DNA of 64,000 nucleotides from CAVQJU01 sp963754955 (GTDB taxonomy: Bacteria; Acidobacteriota; Vicinamibacteria; Vicinamibacterales; CAVVIG01): contig CAVWHY010000012.1 in assembly GCA_963754955.1 (NCBI GenBank), positions 1,364,001 to 1,428,000 of the forward strand. The letters are read 5' to 3'. The position numbers and the translations under genes are program-made. The first letter of the stretch is position 1, and the number at the start of each line of letters is the position of its first letter. The notes below the pieces were generated by a model, which saw only the letters and a program-made list of their open reading frames with translations, ran no database searches and had not been told where the DNA came from. Below are positions 9,713 through 18,801 of the stretch, piece by piece.

Positions 9713-11392
9713 ATGCGCACCGCATCCATCTGCAGCGCTGCCTCGGCGGCACTCGCCGTCGTGCTGCCGCTCTCGCCGGCGCCGCACGCGCAGGAGACGC
9801 CGATTCTGTCCGCCATGCGCGACGAGCTGGCGCGGTCGATGGCCGATCTGCGCATGAAGGACGAGCCGGCGCCGTACTACATCGAGTACGAAATCGACGA
9901 CATCTCCTCGATGCGCGCCATCGCGCGGCTCGGCGGCATCGTCGACGACGTGTCGGATCACTCGCGGACGCTGCGCGTCCAGGTGCGCGTCGGCGACTAC
10001 CAGTTCGACAGCTCGCGCTTCGTCACCCAGGATCGCGGCGCGGCCGGCGCCGTCGCCAGCGCCACCGTGCCGCTCGACGACCACTACGACGCCATCCGCC
10101 GCGAGATCTGGCTGGCGACCGACACGGCCTACAAGCGCGCCGTCAGCGTGTTCGCCAAGAAGAAGGCGGCCTTCCAGAACCGGGCGGCCACCGATCAGAT
10201 CCCGGATTTCTCGCGCGAGACGCCCGTGCAGACCGTCCTGCCCGTCTCGCCGCCGGCGCCCATCGACCGCCGATGGGTCGATCGCGCGAAGCAGCTCTCC
10301 GCGGTCTTCGTCGCGCACCCGGACATCGAGTCCTCGGAAGTCTGGATCTCCGAGGCCCACGGCACGAGCTTCTATCTGAACAGCGAAGGCTTCAAGGTCG
10401 TCACGCCGGTCTCGACCGCGTACCTCCGCATCACCGCCGACGCGCGGGCCGACGACGGCATGACCGTGCCCGACGTGTACGCGGCGGTCGAGAACCGCTT
10501 CGACGATTTGCCGCCGATGCCGGAACTGCTGAAGCGTGCCGGCGAGCTGGCGAGCCAGGTGAAGGCGCGGCGATCGGCGCCGGTCGGCGACGAGTTCACC
10601 GGCCCGTTGCTGATCGAGGGCCAGGCGAGCGCGGAGCTCCTGCGCGCAGACGCTCGCGCCGCTGATGCTCGCGCGCCGGGCGCCCGACGCCGAGAACCCG
10701 CGCTTCGCGCCGGGGCAGGGCCAGGCCACGCCGTTCCTCACGCGCATCGGACTGCGCGTCCTGTCCGATTCGTTCTCGGTGAGCGACACGCCGTCGCTGC
10801 GCGAGTTCGACGGCCGGCCCGTCGCCGGCGCCTACATCGTCGACGACGAAGCCGTGCCGGCGAAGGACGTGACGCTCGTCGAGAAGGGGCGGCTCGTCAC
10901 GCTGCTGACGAGCCGGACGCCGCAGAAGAATCTTCTGCAGTCCAACGGCCACGGCGCGCAGCGGCAGCGTCCAGGCCGGCGTGTTCCAGGTGCGGAGCAC
11001 GCAGGCGAGTCCCGCCGCGGGGCTGAAGGCGAAGTATCTGGACCTGCTCAAGGCGCAGGACAAGATGTACGGCTACATCGTGCGGCGCGTCGCCGCGCCG
11101 GGCGACGTCGCCGGCGGCGGCCAGGGCGGCCCGATCATCCTCGAAGCCGTGAAGGTGACGCTCGACGGGAAGGAAGAGCCCGTTCGCGGCCTGCGCTTCG
11201 GGACCGTCCCGTCGACCGCTTTCAGGGACATCCTCGAGGCCTCGCGAGGAGCGCGTGCTCCACAACTACCGGGTGGACGCGGGCACCGCGGCGTCGATCA
11301 TCGTGCCCAACCTGATCTTCGAGGAGCTCGAGCTGCAGAAGACGCGCGAGATCGTCCAGAAACCGCCGGTGGTTCCTTCACCCGTTCGGTGA
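9713..11392 (+). CDS. Secreted TldE/PmbA-like partner lacking the zinc motif (frameshifted)
   Basis: Paralogue of the upstream gene, starting one base after its stop. It has a signal peptide (ALAVVLPLSPAPHAQ), the same N-domain blocks (DISSMRAIARLGG, LRVQVRVGDYQFD) and a matching C-domain (FLTRIGLRVLSDSFSV, LREFDGRPVAGAYIVDDE, KDVTLVEKGRLVTLLTSR), ending VVPSPVR at the TGA 11390-11392. Where the partner has HExxxH this one reads GQASAELLAQTLAPLML after correcting an indel, so it has no metal ligands. That fits the catalytically silent subunit of a TldD/TldE-type heterodimer. Indels lie near 10650, 10960 and 11240. The substrate is not known. Confidence 0.72.
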
Positions 11393-11423
11393 TTTGCCGT
11401 AGTGCCGTGAAGGGCGGGCTGCC

Positions 11424-12269
11424 GTGATTGCCGTGCTGCTCGGTGTCGTTCTCGCGGCGGGCGGCATCGACATCGACGTGTCGGCGCGATCCGTCCGGCC
11501 GGGCGAGCTCGTCGTCTTGACGCTGACGCTGGATGAGCAAGCCGACCGCGTGACGGTTCATGCCTTCAGGGGCGCCGTCCCGGTGTACCGGCTGCGCGCG
11601 GGCGTGTGGCAGGCGCTCGTCGGCATCGATCTCGATCAGAAGCCCGGCACGTATACGGTGGCGGTCGAAGCACACGTGGGGCCGGCGATCATCCGCGGCG
11701 GCAAGGTGCTCGCCGTGAGGCCGCGCACGTTTCCCACGCGGACGCTGCAGGTGAACCCGGAATTCGTCAACCCTCCGGAAGGGCTCGTCGCACGCATCGA
11801 GGGTGAAGCGGCGTTCATTCGGGAGGTGACAGCGCGATCGGGACGCGATCGGCTCTGGTCGGAGGCGTTTGTCCGGCCGGTTCGCGAGGCCGCGAACAGC
11901 CGATTCGGCACGCGAAGCATCTTCAACGGCCAGGCGCGGCGTCCGCACGGCGGCGCGGACTTTCTGAGCCCCGAGGGCACGCCCGTGCGAGCGCCGAATG
12001 CCGGCCGCATCGCCGCTGCCCGCGACCTGTTCTTCACGGGCAACACGGTGATCATCGACCACGGCATGGGCGTGGTCTCCCTGTTGGCGCATCTGTCGGC
12101 GATGGACGTGCGGGAGGGCGACGTCGTAACGGCGGGCCAGGTGATTGGACGCGTCGGGGCGACGGGACGGGTGACCGGACCACACTTGCATTGGGGTGTG
12201 ACCGTGGCCGGGGCGCGCGTGGATCCGCTGTCGGTTTTGGCCCTCATCGGCCCGCAGACACCGAAGTAA
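11424..12269 (+). CDS. Exported M23 (LytM-type) metallopeptidase
   Basis: 281 residues. A short hydrophobic start (VLLGVVLAAGG) exports the protein. A beta-sandwich domain follows (residues ~20-100, RPGELVVLTLTLDEQ), then the LytM domain with RPHGGADFLSPEGTPV (HxxxD zinc ligands), NTVIIDHGMGVVSLLAHL and GPHLHWGV (HxH). All catalytic residues of M23 endopeptidases are present, so it should cleave peptidoglycan cross-bridges in the periplasm. It follows the TldE-like gene by about 30 bases and may be co-transcribed. Confidence 0.92.
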   Translation: MIAVLLGVVLAAGGIDIDVSARSVRPGELVVLTLTLDEQADRVTVHAFRGAVPVYRLRAGVWQALVGIDLDQKPGTYTVAVEAHVGPAIIRGGKVLAVRPRTFPTRTLQVNPEFVNPPEGLVARIEGEAAFIREVTARSGRDRLWSEAFVRPVREAANSRFGTRSIFNGQARRPHGGADFLSPEGTPVRAPNAGRIAAARDLFFTGNTVIIDHGMGVVSLLAHLSAMDVREGDVVTAGQVIGRVGATGRVTGPHLHWGVTVAGARVDPLSVLALIGPQTPK

Positions 12270-12274
12270 TGCAA

Positions 12275-12290
12275 CCGCGCGCTTGCGCGG
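12275..12290. terminator. GC hairpin after the M23 gene
   Basis: A perfect 6-bp stem CCGCGC/GCGCGG with a GCTT loop starts a few bases after the M23 stop codon. There is no T-tract, so it is at best a weak or factor-dependent terminator. Confidence 0.35.
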
Positions 12291-12340
12291 GACCGGCGTG
12301 CGCGCGGCTGCGGCCTGAGGCCGGCGGAGGACGGTATGCG

Positions 12341-12346
12341 TATAAT
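12341..12346 (+). promoter_or_regulatory. Consensus -10 box for the nfeD-SPFH operon
   Basis: A perfect TATAAT lies 12 bases before the nfeD ATG at 12359. With the usual 6-8 bases to the transcription start, the 5' leader would be only a few nucleotides, so this message is probably leaderless. I see no good -35 box. Confidence 0.65.
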
Positions 12347-12358
12347 CAGCCCCTCCCG

Positions 12359-12793
12359 ATGTCATTGTTCGAATGGCCCGCACTTGCCTGGTTGGCGCTC
12401 GCGATCTTCGCCGTGATCGTCGAAGTTTCCGTTCCGCACTTCGGGCTCGTGTTCGTCGGCGTCGCCGCGCTCGCGGCGGCGGCCGCGGCCGCGCTGTCCA
12501 CGGGCGCCGCGGTCCAGATCGTGACGTTTGCCTTCGTCCTCGTCGTGTCGTTCGTGGTGCTGCGGCCCTGGCTCGTGGCGCGCGCCAGCGGGCCGGGCAT
12601 CCCGTCGCGTACGCAGCAGTTGATCGGCCGGGAGGGTGTCGTCACGAGCGACATCGACCCCACGACCGGGACGGGCCGCGTGAACGTGGGCGGCGAGGAC
12701 TGGGCCGCGCGGAGCTCAGGAACGATGGCGACAGGCACGCGCGTGACAGTGACGGGTTCCGACGGCATCGTTCTCGAGGTGACACGCACATGA
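12359..12793 (+). CDS. NfeD-family membrane protein
   Basis: 144 residues. Three or four membrane helices (WLALAIFAVIVEVSVPHFGL, AALAAAAAAALSTG, VTFAFVLVVSFVVLRPWL) precede a C-terminal OB-fold domain (IGREGVVTSDIDP, GTGRVNVGGEDWAAR, TRVTVTGSDGIVLEV). This is the short NfeD form that partners SPFH/stomatin proteins in membrane microdomains. Its stop overlaps the start of the SPFH gene (ATGA at 12790-12793), the standard genetic arrangement for this pair. Confidence 0.93.
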   Translation: MSLFEWPALAWLALAIFAVIVEVSVPHFGLVFVGVAALAAAAAAALSTGAAVQIVTFAFVLVVSFVVLRPWLVARASGPGIPSRTQQLIGREGVVTSDIDPTTGTGRVNVGGEDWAARSSGTMATGTRVTVTGSDGIVLEVTRT

Positions 12794-13704
12794 TTGTCTT
12801 CCTCTTCGTCGTCGCGGTGTTCCTGCTGGTGGTCCTGATGAAGTCCATCAAGATCGTCCCGCAGAAGCAGGTGAAGATCATCGAGCGCCTGGGCAAGTTC
12901 CACGGCACGGCCGAGGCGGGGCTCAACGTGATCCTGCCGTTCGTCGATTCGGTGCGGAACACCATCGACATGCGCGAGCAGATCACGAAGATCGAGCCGC
13001 AGCCGGTCATCACCCGCGACAACGTCACGATGGAGGTGGACGCGGTCATCTACTTTCTCGTCGTCGATCCGGTGCGCGCGACCTACGAGGTGCAGAACCT
13101 GGCATGGGGCCTCGAGCAGATGACCCTGTCGGCGCTGCGCAACGTCATCGGCCAGCTCGATCTCGACCACACGCTCGCGTCCCGCGACAGCACCAACTCC
13201 CAGCTGCGCGCCGCCCTCGACTCGGCGACGCAGCAATGGGGCGTCAAGGTGATGCGCATCGAGCTCAAGAACATCAACCCGCCCGAGGAAATCCGCCTGA
13301 CGATGGAGAAGCAGATGACCGCGGAGCGGACGCGGCGCGCCGTGGTCACGACGGCGGAAGGCGATAAGTCGTCGGCCATCCTGCGGGCAGAAGGCCAGAA
13401 GCAGTCGCAGATTGTGAACGCCGAAGGCGCCAAGCAGGCGGCGATTCTGGCCGCCGAGGGGCAGGCCGAGGCGAGGCTGCGCGTGGCGCAGGCCGAGGCG
13501 CAGGCGATCCAGTTGGTGGCGCAGGCGATGGGCGGCCCGGCCGGCAGCCCGGCGCAGTATCTCATCGCACAGCGCTATCTCGAGTCGCTCGGCGCCATCG
13601 CCATGAACGCGCAGAAGCTGGTGTTCCTGCCGTACGAAGCCAGCGGCATCATGGCGTCGCTCGGCGGGATCCGCGAGCTGTTGAAGGCTGAACCGGCGAA
13701 GTAG
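12790..13704 (+). CDS. SPFH/band-7 (stomatin-like) membrane protein
   Basis: 304 residues. An N-terminal membrane anchor (VFLFVVAVFLLVVLM, approximately residues 3-17) is followed by the SPFH domain: IKIVPQKQVKIIERLGKF, NVILPFVDSVRNTIDMRE, then VTMEVDAVIYFLVVDP. A long Ala/Glu/Gln-rich coiled coil follows (ILRAEGQKQSQIVNAEGAKQ), and the C-terminal oligomerisation segment reads LVFLPYEASGIMASLGGI. The length and layout are those of bacterial stomatins, which form ring-like scaffolds with NfeD and influence membrane protease or lipid organisation. It is translationally coupled to nfeD. Confidence 0.95.
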   Translation: MIVFLFVVAVFLLVVLMKSIKIVPQKQVKIIERLGKFHGTAEAGLNVILPFVDSVRNTIDMREQITKIEPQPVITRDNVTMEVDAVIYFLVVDPVRATYEVQNLAWGLEQMTLSALRNVIGQLDLDHTLASRDSTNSQLRAALDSATQQWGVKVMRIELKNINPPEEIRLTMEKQMTAERTRRAVVTTAEGDKSSAILRAEGQKQSQIVNAEGAKQAAILAAEGQAEARLRVAQAEAQAIQLVAQAMGGPAGSPAQYLIAQRYLESLGAIAMNAQKLVFLPYEASGIMASLGGIRELLKAEPAK

Positions 13705-13713
13705 CCGGCGGGA

Positions 13714-15783
13714 TCAGCCGATGGCGGAGGCGTGGTGCGTGAGGAACGCCTCGATCTGCGCCTCTTCCACCGCCGTGAACAGCACGCCGGCGCGGTAGCA
13801 GAGCGCCCGGCCCGCCGACGGGGGTTCGAGGCGCGCCCACACGATCTTCCCGCGGCACGAAACGGCGCCTTCGGCCATCGGGAGCGCGACCTTTACCATG
13901 CGGTTCGGCTTCAGTGCGGTCGGCGAGATGACTTGGGCGCCCGTCGTCGACAGATCGACGAGTTGCGTGGCGCTGCCGTCGATCTGAATCTGCACGTCCT
14001 GGTTGAAGGCGTGCCGGCTCGCGCGTCGCGGCGCGTCGTAGACGGCGGCGGGCACCGGTTCCGGCCGGGCCGCTCGCTTCGGCGCGGCGGGCTCGGCGAC
14101 CGGGGTCGGCTCGTCGTTCGTCTCTTCGAATTGCGGCTGCATCACCTGGAGCTCGAGCTCGCGGATGCGCTGTTCGGCGGCGTCATAGAATTCCTGCTGC
14201 CGCGCGCGTTCTTCCGCCTGCGAGGCTTCCGACGACACGCGGAGCGCCTCGAGCTCGGCGGCCAGTGCATCGCGCTCGGCGGCGATCACATCGCGCTCGC
14301 GCGTCGCCACTTCGAGACGCACGGCGTCTTCCTGCCATTCACGCATCAGCCGCTGGTGCTCAGCATCGAGCGCTTCGACGCGCGCGCCGGCAGCCGTATT
14401 GGCGTCGCGGTTGACCTGCGTTGCCGCGTCCAGATCCTTGGCCAGCGCGTCGCGCTCCTGTTCGACGGCCGCGGCGCGAGCTTCGGCTTCGTCGCGGGCC
14501 TTTTCCGCGGCCGCCAGGGCCGAGCCATCGCTCTGGCGCTCCTTCCGGGCCGCCTTGAGGTCGCGGGCCGCGGCTTCCCGCTCCTTGACCGCGGCTTCTG
14601 CCCGATCCTCGGCCTCCTGGCGGGCCTGCTTGGCGGCCGCCAGCGCGGCGGCATCGGTCTGGCTCGCCTGGCGGGCCGCGTCGAGCTCGAGCGCGAGGGT
14701 GTCGCGTTCGCGAGCGATGGCGCTGGCGCGCGACTCGGCTTGTTCGCGCGCGTGTTCGGCGTCCTTCCAGCGCTGCTCCAGCGCATCGGCGCGTGAGACC
14801 GCCGACTCGATTTCCGCCGATCGGGCGTCGGCGTCGTTGATCGCCGCCGCGAGCAGCGGCTCGAGCTTGGCCTGCGCCTCGGTCAGTTCGGCGATCGTGG
14901 CGCGTTCCCGCGCGAGCTGCTCGGCGAACTGGTCTCGTGCCCGGCGCAGTTCGGTCTCTGCGGCTTCTTCGGTGGCCGTCAGACGGCGGGCGGCGTCCTC
15001 TTCGGCGGCGGTGAGACGGCGGTCGGCCTCCTCTTCCGAGGCCGCGAGACGCTGGCCGATGGCCTCTTCGGCTTCCGCGAGGCGGCGGGCCGCGTCTTCT
15101 TCGGCCGCCGCAACCCGGCTGTCGGCGTCTTCCTGGGCGGCTGCGACCCGGAGGTCAGCGTCCTCGGTGGCATTCCGGATGGCGGCGCGGCTGCTTTCTT
15201 CCGCGCGGCTGGCTGCCGCGCGTGCGGCGTCCTCGGCCCTGGCGAGCGTCGCCTGCGCCTGCTCGACTTCGCGGCGCAAGGACTTAATCGCCGTGCGATC
15301 GGAATCGAGCGACGCGCGTGTTTTCTGCAGATCCTTCTGCAGCGCCGCGCTCGTTTCGCGTTCCGCTTTAAGGCCGCTGCGCGCTTCTTCGACTTCGCGC
15401 TGGAGCGTTGTCGTGTTCGCGCGTGTGGTATCGAGATCGCGATGCAGCGCCGCCGCCGTCGTACGTGCCGCCTCGATGGAGGTTCGTGCCTCGGCACGCG
15501 CGGCTTCGATCTGTACCTGCGCGTCGGACTGCGCGTCGAAGATCGCGCGTCGCGCCGCCGCCTCCGCCTCGTCCATGGCCACGCGCGCCAGATCGATGAC
15601 CAGCGATTCGAGGGACTCGCAGTCGTCCGGGCTGGTGAGCGCGTTCTCGAGCGCCAGCAGGCGGGCGTCGAGCTCCGAGCGCAGCTCGTCGAGCTCGGTG
15701 CGCGAGCGCTCGGACAGATAGTTGCGGAGCGCGTCGGGCGATGGGCCCGTTCCGGATGAGGACAAGGTAGCGGCAGTATTCAT
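13714..15783 (-). CDS. Long coiled-coil protein with C-terminal PilZ domain
   Basis: 689 residues. About residues 20-570 are almost uninterrupted Ala/Glu/Arg-rich coiled coil. They include an internal near-repeat of about 11-15 residues built on EEDAARRLAEAEE, EEEADRRLTAAEE and EEDAARRLTATEE (residues roughly 230-290). The last ~100 residues form a PilZ domain: RRASRHAFNQDVQIQID, then DLSTTGAQVISP (the D/NxSxxG c-di-GMP motif), and GKIVWARLEPP. There is no signal or membrane segment. By family knowledge the PilZ end binds cyclic di-GMP; the rod may act as a scaffold or motility/polarity element (inference). It is divergent from the pseudo-receiver/PEGA gene. Confidence 0.88.
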   Translation of the reverse strand: MNTAATLSSSGTGPSPDALRNYLSERSRTELDELRSELDARLLALENALTSPDDCESLESLVIDLARVAMDEAEAAARRAIFDAQSDAQVQIEAARAEARTSIEAARTTAAALHRDLDTTRANTTTLQREVEEARSGLKAERETSAALQKDLQKTRASLDSDRTAIKSLRREVEQAQATLARAEDAARAAASRAEESSRAAIRNATEDADLRVAAAQEDADSRVAAAEEDAARRLAEAEEAIGQRLAASEEEADRRLTAAEEDAARRLTATEEAAETELRRARDQFAEQLARERATIAELTEAQAKLEPLLAAAINDADARSAEIESAVSRADALEQRWKDAEHAREQAESRASAIARERDTLALELDAARQASQTDAAALAAAKQARQEAEDRAEAAVKEREAAARDLKAARKERQSDGSALAAAEKARDEAEARAAAVEQERDALAKDLDAATQVNRDANTAAGARVEALDAEHQRLMREWQEDAVRLEVATRERDVIAAERDALAAELEALRVSSEASQAEERARQQEFYDAAEQRIRELELQVMQPQFEETNDEPTPVAEPAAPKRAARPEPVPAAVYDAPRRASRHAFNQDVQIQIDGSATQLVDLSTTGAQVISPTALKPNRMVKVALPMAEGAVSCRGKIVWARLEPPSAGRALCYRAGVLFTAVEEAQIEAFLTHHASAIG

Positions 15784-16154
15784 GCGATCGCAGAGCAGTC
15801 AGACGGGCGTCCGCCCGACCGGAAGCCGTGCAATCCGGGAGCCATTTCCCGGCTCGACGGGTCGGGCCCCGACGCACCTCGCGCATCACCCGAAGACAGG
15901 CATGTTCTTCCAGGTACGAGGTTCAGCCGGCCGCGCGGAGCGGCGGCGCGCGCGTGTCCGAGCGTGTCTCAAAGACGGTACCTGGGGAGCTAAATCTGTA
16001 AGTCCAGTTGCGATCCTGTCCTGGCCAGGACGCGTTGACGAACGTGCCGTTCCGTTCACTGGAGCCGTTTTCTCAAGCCTTGGCGCGCGAGACGCATATA
16101 TGTAAGCGGACGTGCGATCGGGCCTTCCGCTTGCTAGTAAGACAACGGTACCTG
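15784..16154. other. Divergent intergenic region, PilZ gene / PEGA gene
   Basis: About 370 bases with no convincing gene. GGTACCTG occurs twice, near 15977 and 16147, the second just before the rightward gene's ATG. TCCTGGCCAGGA near 16018-16029 is a perfect 12-bp palindrome and a candidate operator. I do not see a clear -35/-10 pair. Confidence 0.5.
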
Positions 16155-17999
16155 ATGGCGCTCATTCTTGCGGTCGACCCCGAACAGCGGCAGCACGCGG
16201 CGCTCGCGTACCTGGCTCGCGAACTTGACGGCCACGAGCTGTTGTCGGCCGCGTCGTGCGCCGACGCGCTCGCCGCCCTCGATCGTCGGTCACCGGACCT
16301 GCTGCTCCTGCCGGTGCTGTTGCCCCAGGCCGAAGAGGGCGAACTGCTTTCGCGCTTGCGGGAGCAGAGCGGGACCGATATTCCGGCGCTGACCATTCCG
16401 CAGCTCAAGCTCCCGGACGCCGTCGCCCCGCCCGCGCCGGCATCCACGCACCCGGCCTGGCTAAACCAGATTCTGCATCCGCAGGACGCGACCGAGCAGC
16501 CGGGCGAGGAGTGCGAGCCCGCGGTCTTCGCCGATCTGATCCGGAGCTACCTGGGCCCCGTTCACGATGTGGTCGCCGATGCGGCATCGGCTGTGGCTGA
16601 TGCGGCCCGCGCCGCCGCGGAACGGCGACGTGCCCACATGGTGGCGGCCGCGCGCGCGACCGTCGCGTGGGTCCGCAATCGGCGCGAGCGCTGGAACGAT
16701 CGCCCACCAGTAATTGCCATCAGCGCGCTGCCCCTCGAGGTGGCGATGCCGCTGCCGCCGTCAGCGCCGGCACCCGTGGCGGTTCCGATTCCCGTAAAAG
16801 CGTCCGCGCCCGTGCCCGCGGCGGTCGGCATGCCGACGTCATTACCCGTCGCCGTGCCAGCGCCGGCCGCTGCGACGTACGTGGACCACTTCGAGGAAAT
16901 CCGGGAGTTCTCGCCCCCGGACGTGACCTCGTTCGATCCCCTCGATACCCTCGAATCTGGCGTAGCGTTCGAGTCTTTCAACGAAGAGGAGAAGGGCCCG
17001 GGCGTTCTGGCCCGGGCCGTTGCCGCGATCGGGAAGCTGAAGGAGATCAGGCAGCCCGAAGCGCTCGATTCGATCGGTCCGACGATCGTGCGATGGCTGC
17101 CCAAAGCGGCCATCGTTGCAGTGGTGCTGACATTGGGCGTGACCGGCCGCGCCTACTGGCTGAAGACGGTGTCGGCGCCGCGGGTTGGCATGGCCGTTCT
17201 CGAGTCGCTCCCGAGCGGCGCCCAGGTGCTGGTGGACGGGCAGGTGATGGGCCTCACGCCGCTGACGGCGACGCTGTCGTCCGGCACGCACCGCGTCGAC
17301 TTCAAATACCGCGGTAAGACGCGCACGATCGACGTCGTCGTCCCGCAAGGCGGCAAAGCGTCCGAGCTCGTCGACTGGTCTCCCAGGACCGTCGGCCGTC
17401 TGCAGGTCAATTCCGATCCTCCCGGCGCGCACGTCCTCGTCGACAACGTTCCGCGCGGTGTCACGCCGCTGACGCTCGACGACGTGCCGCTCGGGAATCA
17501 CGTGGTGGTGCTGCAGAGCGGCACCGGATCGGTGAAGCGCTCGGTGACCGTCAAGAGCGACGAGTCGGCCACGCTGAACGAAAACATTTACGCGGGCTGG
17601 ATCAAGGTGCTCGCGCCGTTCGATATCACGATCACCGAGGGCTCGAAGCTCCTCCGCGTCGACGATCGCGATCAGGTGATGCTGGCGGCGGGCCCGCACG
17701 ACATCCGTTTCGAAAACCGGGCGTTCGGCTTTACGGAGACACGCCACATCGAAGTTCAGCCCGGCGTCACGACTCCGCTGTCGCTCGCGGCCCCCTACAC
17801 GACGCTCACCCTGACGACTTCGGCTCCCGCTGAATTGCTGATCGACGGCGTCAACGTCGGTAAGACACCCCTCATCGATTACCCCGTGCAGATCGGCACG
17901 CGCGACGTGCAGGTGAAGAGCGCGGCCGGCGATCGGCGTCTGTCGATCGCGGCGACCGTGAAGCCGGTTGTTGTTGAGGTGGATTCGGCGAAACCGTAA
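16155..17999 (+). CDS. Pseudo-receiver / single-TM / PEGA-repeat protein
   Basis: 614 residues from ATG 16155. Residues ~1-85 have a response-regulator-like fold (ALILAVDPEQRQHAALAYL, then DRRSPDLLLLPVLLPQ). The phosphorylatable Asp of strand 3 is replaced by Leu, so it should not be phosphorylated. A Pro/Ala/Val linker (PAPVAVPIPVKAS) and an acidic stretch (FNEEEKGPG) follow. One membrane helix (AAIVAVVLTLGVTGRAYWL, near 317-335) leads to three PEGA-type repeats outside: LPSGAQVLVDGQVMGLTPL, SDPPGAHVLVDNVPRGVTPL and APAELLIDGVNVGKTPL. PEGA domains are surface or S-layer-like beta modules. The layout suggests signalling across the inner membrane, but the partner is unknown. Confidence 0.8.
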   Translation: MALILAVDPEQRQHAALAYLARELDGHELLSAASCADALAALDRRSPDLLLLPVLLPQAEEGELLSRLREQSGTDIPALTIPQLKLPDAVAPPAPASTHPAWLNQILHPQDATEQPGEECEPAVFADLIRSYLGPVHDVVADAASAVADAARAAAERRRAHMVAAARATVAWVRNRRERWNDRPPVIAISALPLEVAMPLPPSAPAPVAVPIPVKASAPVPAAVGMPTSLPVAVPAPAAATYVDHFEEIREFSPPDVTSFDPLDTLESGVAFESFNEEEKGPGVLARAVAAIGKLKEIRQPEALDSIGPTIVRWLPKAAIVAVVLTLGVTGRAYWLKTVSAPRVGMAVLESLPSGAQVLVDGQVMGLTPLTATLSSGTHRVDFKYRGKTRTIDVVVPQGGKASELVDWSPRTVGRLQVNSDPPGAHVLVDNVPRGVTPLTLDDVPLGNHVVVLQSGTGSVKRSVTVKSDESATLNENIYAGWIKVLAPFDITITEGSKLLRVDDRDQVMLAAGPHDIRFENRAFGFTETRHIEVQPGVTTPLSLAAPYTTLTLTTSAPAELLIDGVNVGKTPLIDYPVQIGTRDVQVKSAAGDRRLSIAATVKPVVVEVDSAKP

Positions 18000-18000
18000 C

Positions 18001-18079
18001 GGTTCAGGGTTCAGGTGGGTTCAGGTTCGGGTTGACGACGCGCCGTGAACCATGAACCATGAACCTTGAACCATGAACC
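18001..18079. repeat. 7-bp-period inverted array (GGTTCA / TGAACC)
   Basis: Three GGTTCA words (18001, 18008, 18018) plus a fourth near-copy at 18024 are followed by five TGAACC words exactly 7 bases apart (18046, 18053, 18060, 18067, 18074). The two sides are reverse complements, so the region can fold into a long imperfect hairpin between the PEGA gene stop and the next gene. The last TGAACC overlaps the ATG of the TatT-like gene at 18073. Confidence 0.9.
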
Positions 18080-18801
18080 CCTTCGTTCGCACTATCCTCA
18101 CCCTGTCGTTTCTCCTCGCGGGCTCACCTCTTGTCGCCCAGGATCCGGACGAGCTGTACCGGCAGCGCGAGGACCTGTCCAGCGCGAAGCGCGCCGCGGA
18201 AATATGGAGCGCGAATGCCGCGACGGAGTTCGACGCCGCGTGGAAGCTGGCGCGGGCGGCCTATTGGATTGGCGGGCATGCACCGGAAGGCGAGCGCCGG
18301 GCGTCGCTCGAACGCGGTGTGGTCGCCGGAGAAACGGCGGCGCGGCTAAGCCCAGAACGGCCAGAGGGCCATTACTGGCTCGCCGCGAACATGGGCGCGC
18401 TGGCCGAGTCGTTCGGCATGTCACAGGGCGTGAAGTACCGCTCGCGAATCAAGGCCGAGCTGGAGCGCGTGGCGGAGATCGACCCGGCGTGGGAGCAGGC
18501 CTCGGCTCTCACGGCCCTCGGACGCTGGTACTATCTCGTGCCGCGGCTCTTCGGCGGCAGCCACGCGAAGGCCGACGAGTACTTCCGCCGCGCGCTGCAC
18601 CAGTTTCCGCACAGCGTCACCGCGCTGCTCTTCCTGGCCGAATCGTTGACCGCCCAGAAAAAGACCGACGAAGCCCGTACGCTCCTGCAGCGCGTCATCG
18701 ACGCGCCTACCGAGGCGGAGTGGGCGCCCGAGGTTCGCGACTTCAAACGCAAGGCAGCCGATCGGCTTCACGCCCTCGGGCCTGCCGGGCGCCTGCCGTG
18801 A
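18073..18801 (+). CDS. Exported TatT-like (TRAP transporter accessory) helical-repeat protein
   Basis: 242 residues with a signal peptide (ILTLSFLLAGSPLVAQ). The remainder is TPR-like helical repeats characteristic of the TatT/T-component family: DELYRQREDLSSAKRAAEIW, FDAAWKLARAAYWIGG, GHYWLAANMGALAESFGM, ALTALGRWYYLVPRLFGG and KADEYFRRALHQFPHS. In other bacteria this periplasmic protein accompanies TRAP transporters, but no TRAP permease is nearby. The ATG sits inside the TGAACC array. Its stop overlaps the apbE start (GTGA at 18798-18801). Confidence 0.85.
   Translation: MNPFVRTILTLSFLLAGSPLVAQDPDELYRQREDLSSAKRAAEIWSANAATEFDAAWKLARAAYWIGGHAPEGERRASLERGVVAGETAARLSPERPEGHYWLAANMGALAESFGMSQGVKYRSRIKAELERVAEIDPAWEQASALTALGRWYYLVPRLFGGSHAKADEYFRRALHQFPHSVTALLFLAESLTAQKKTDEARTLLQRVIDAPTEAEWAPEVRDFKRKAADRLHALGPAGRLP

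Noticed and set aside
14399..15721. Ser/Ala/Arg-rich 440-residue plus-strand frame
   Set aside because: It is the shadow of the repetitive coiled-coil PilZ gene; composition is purely low-complexity.
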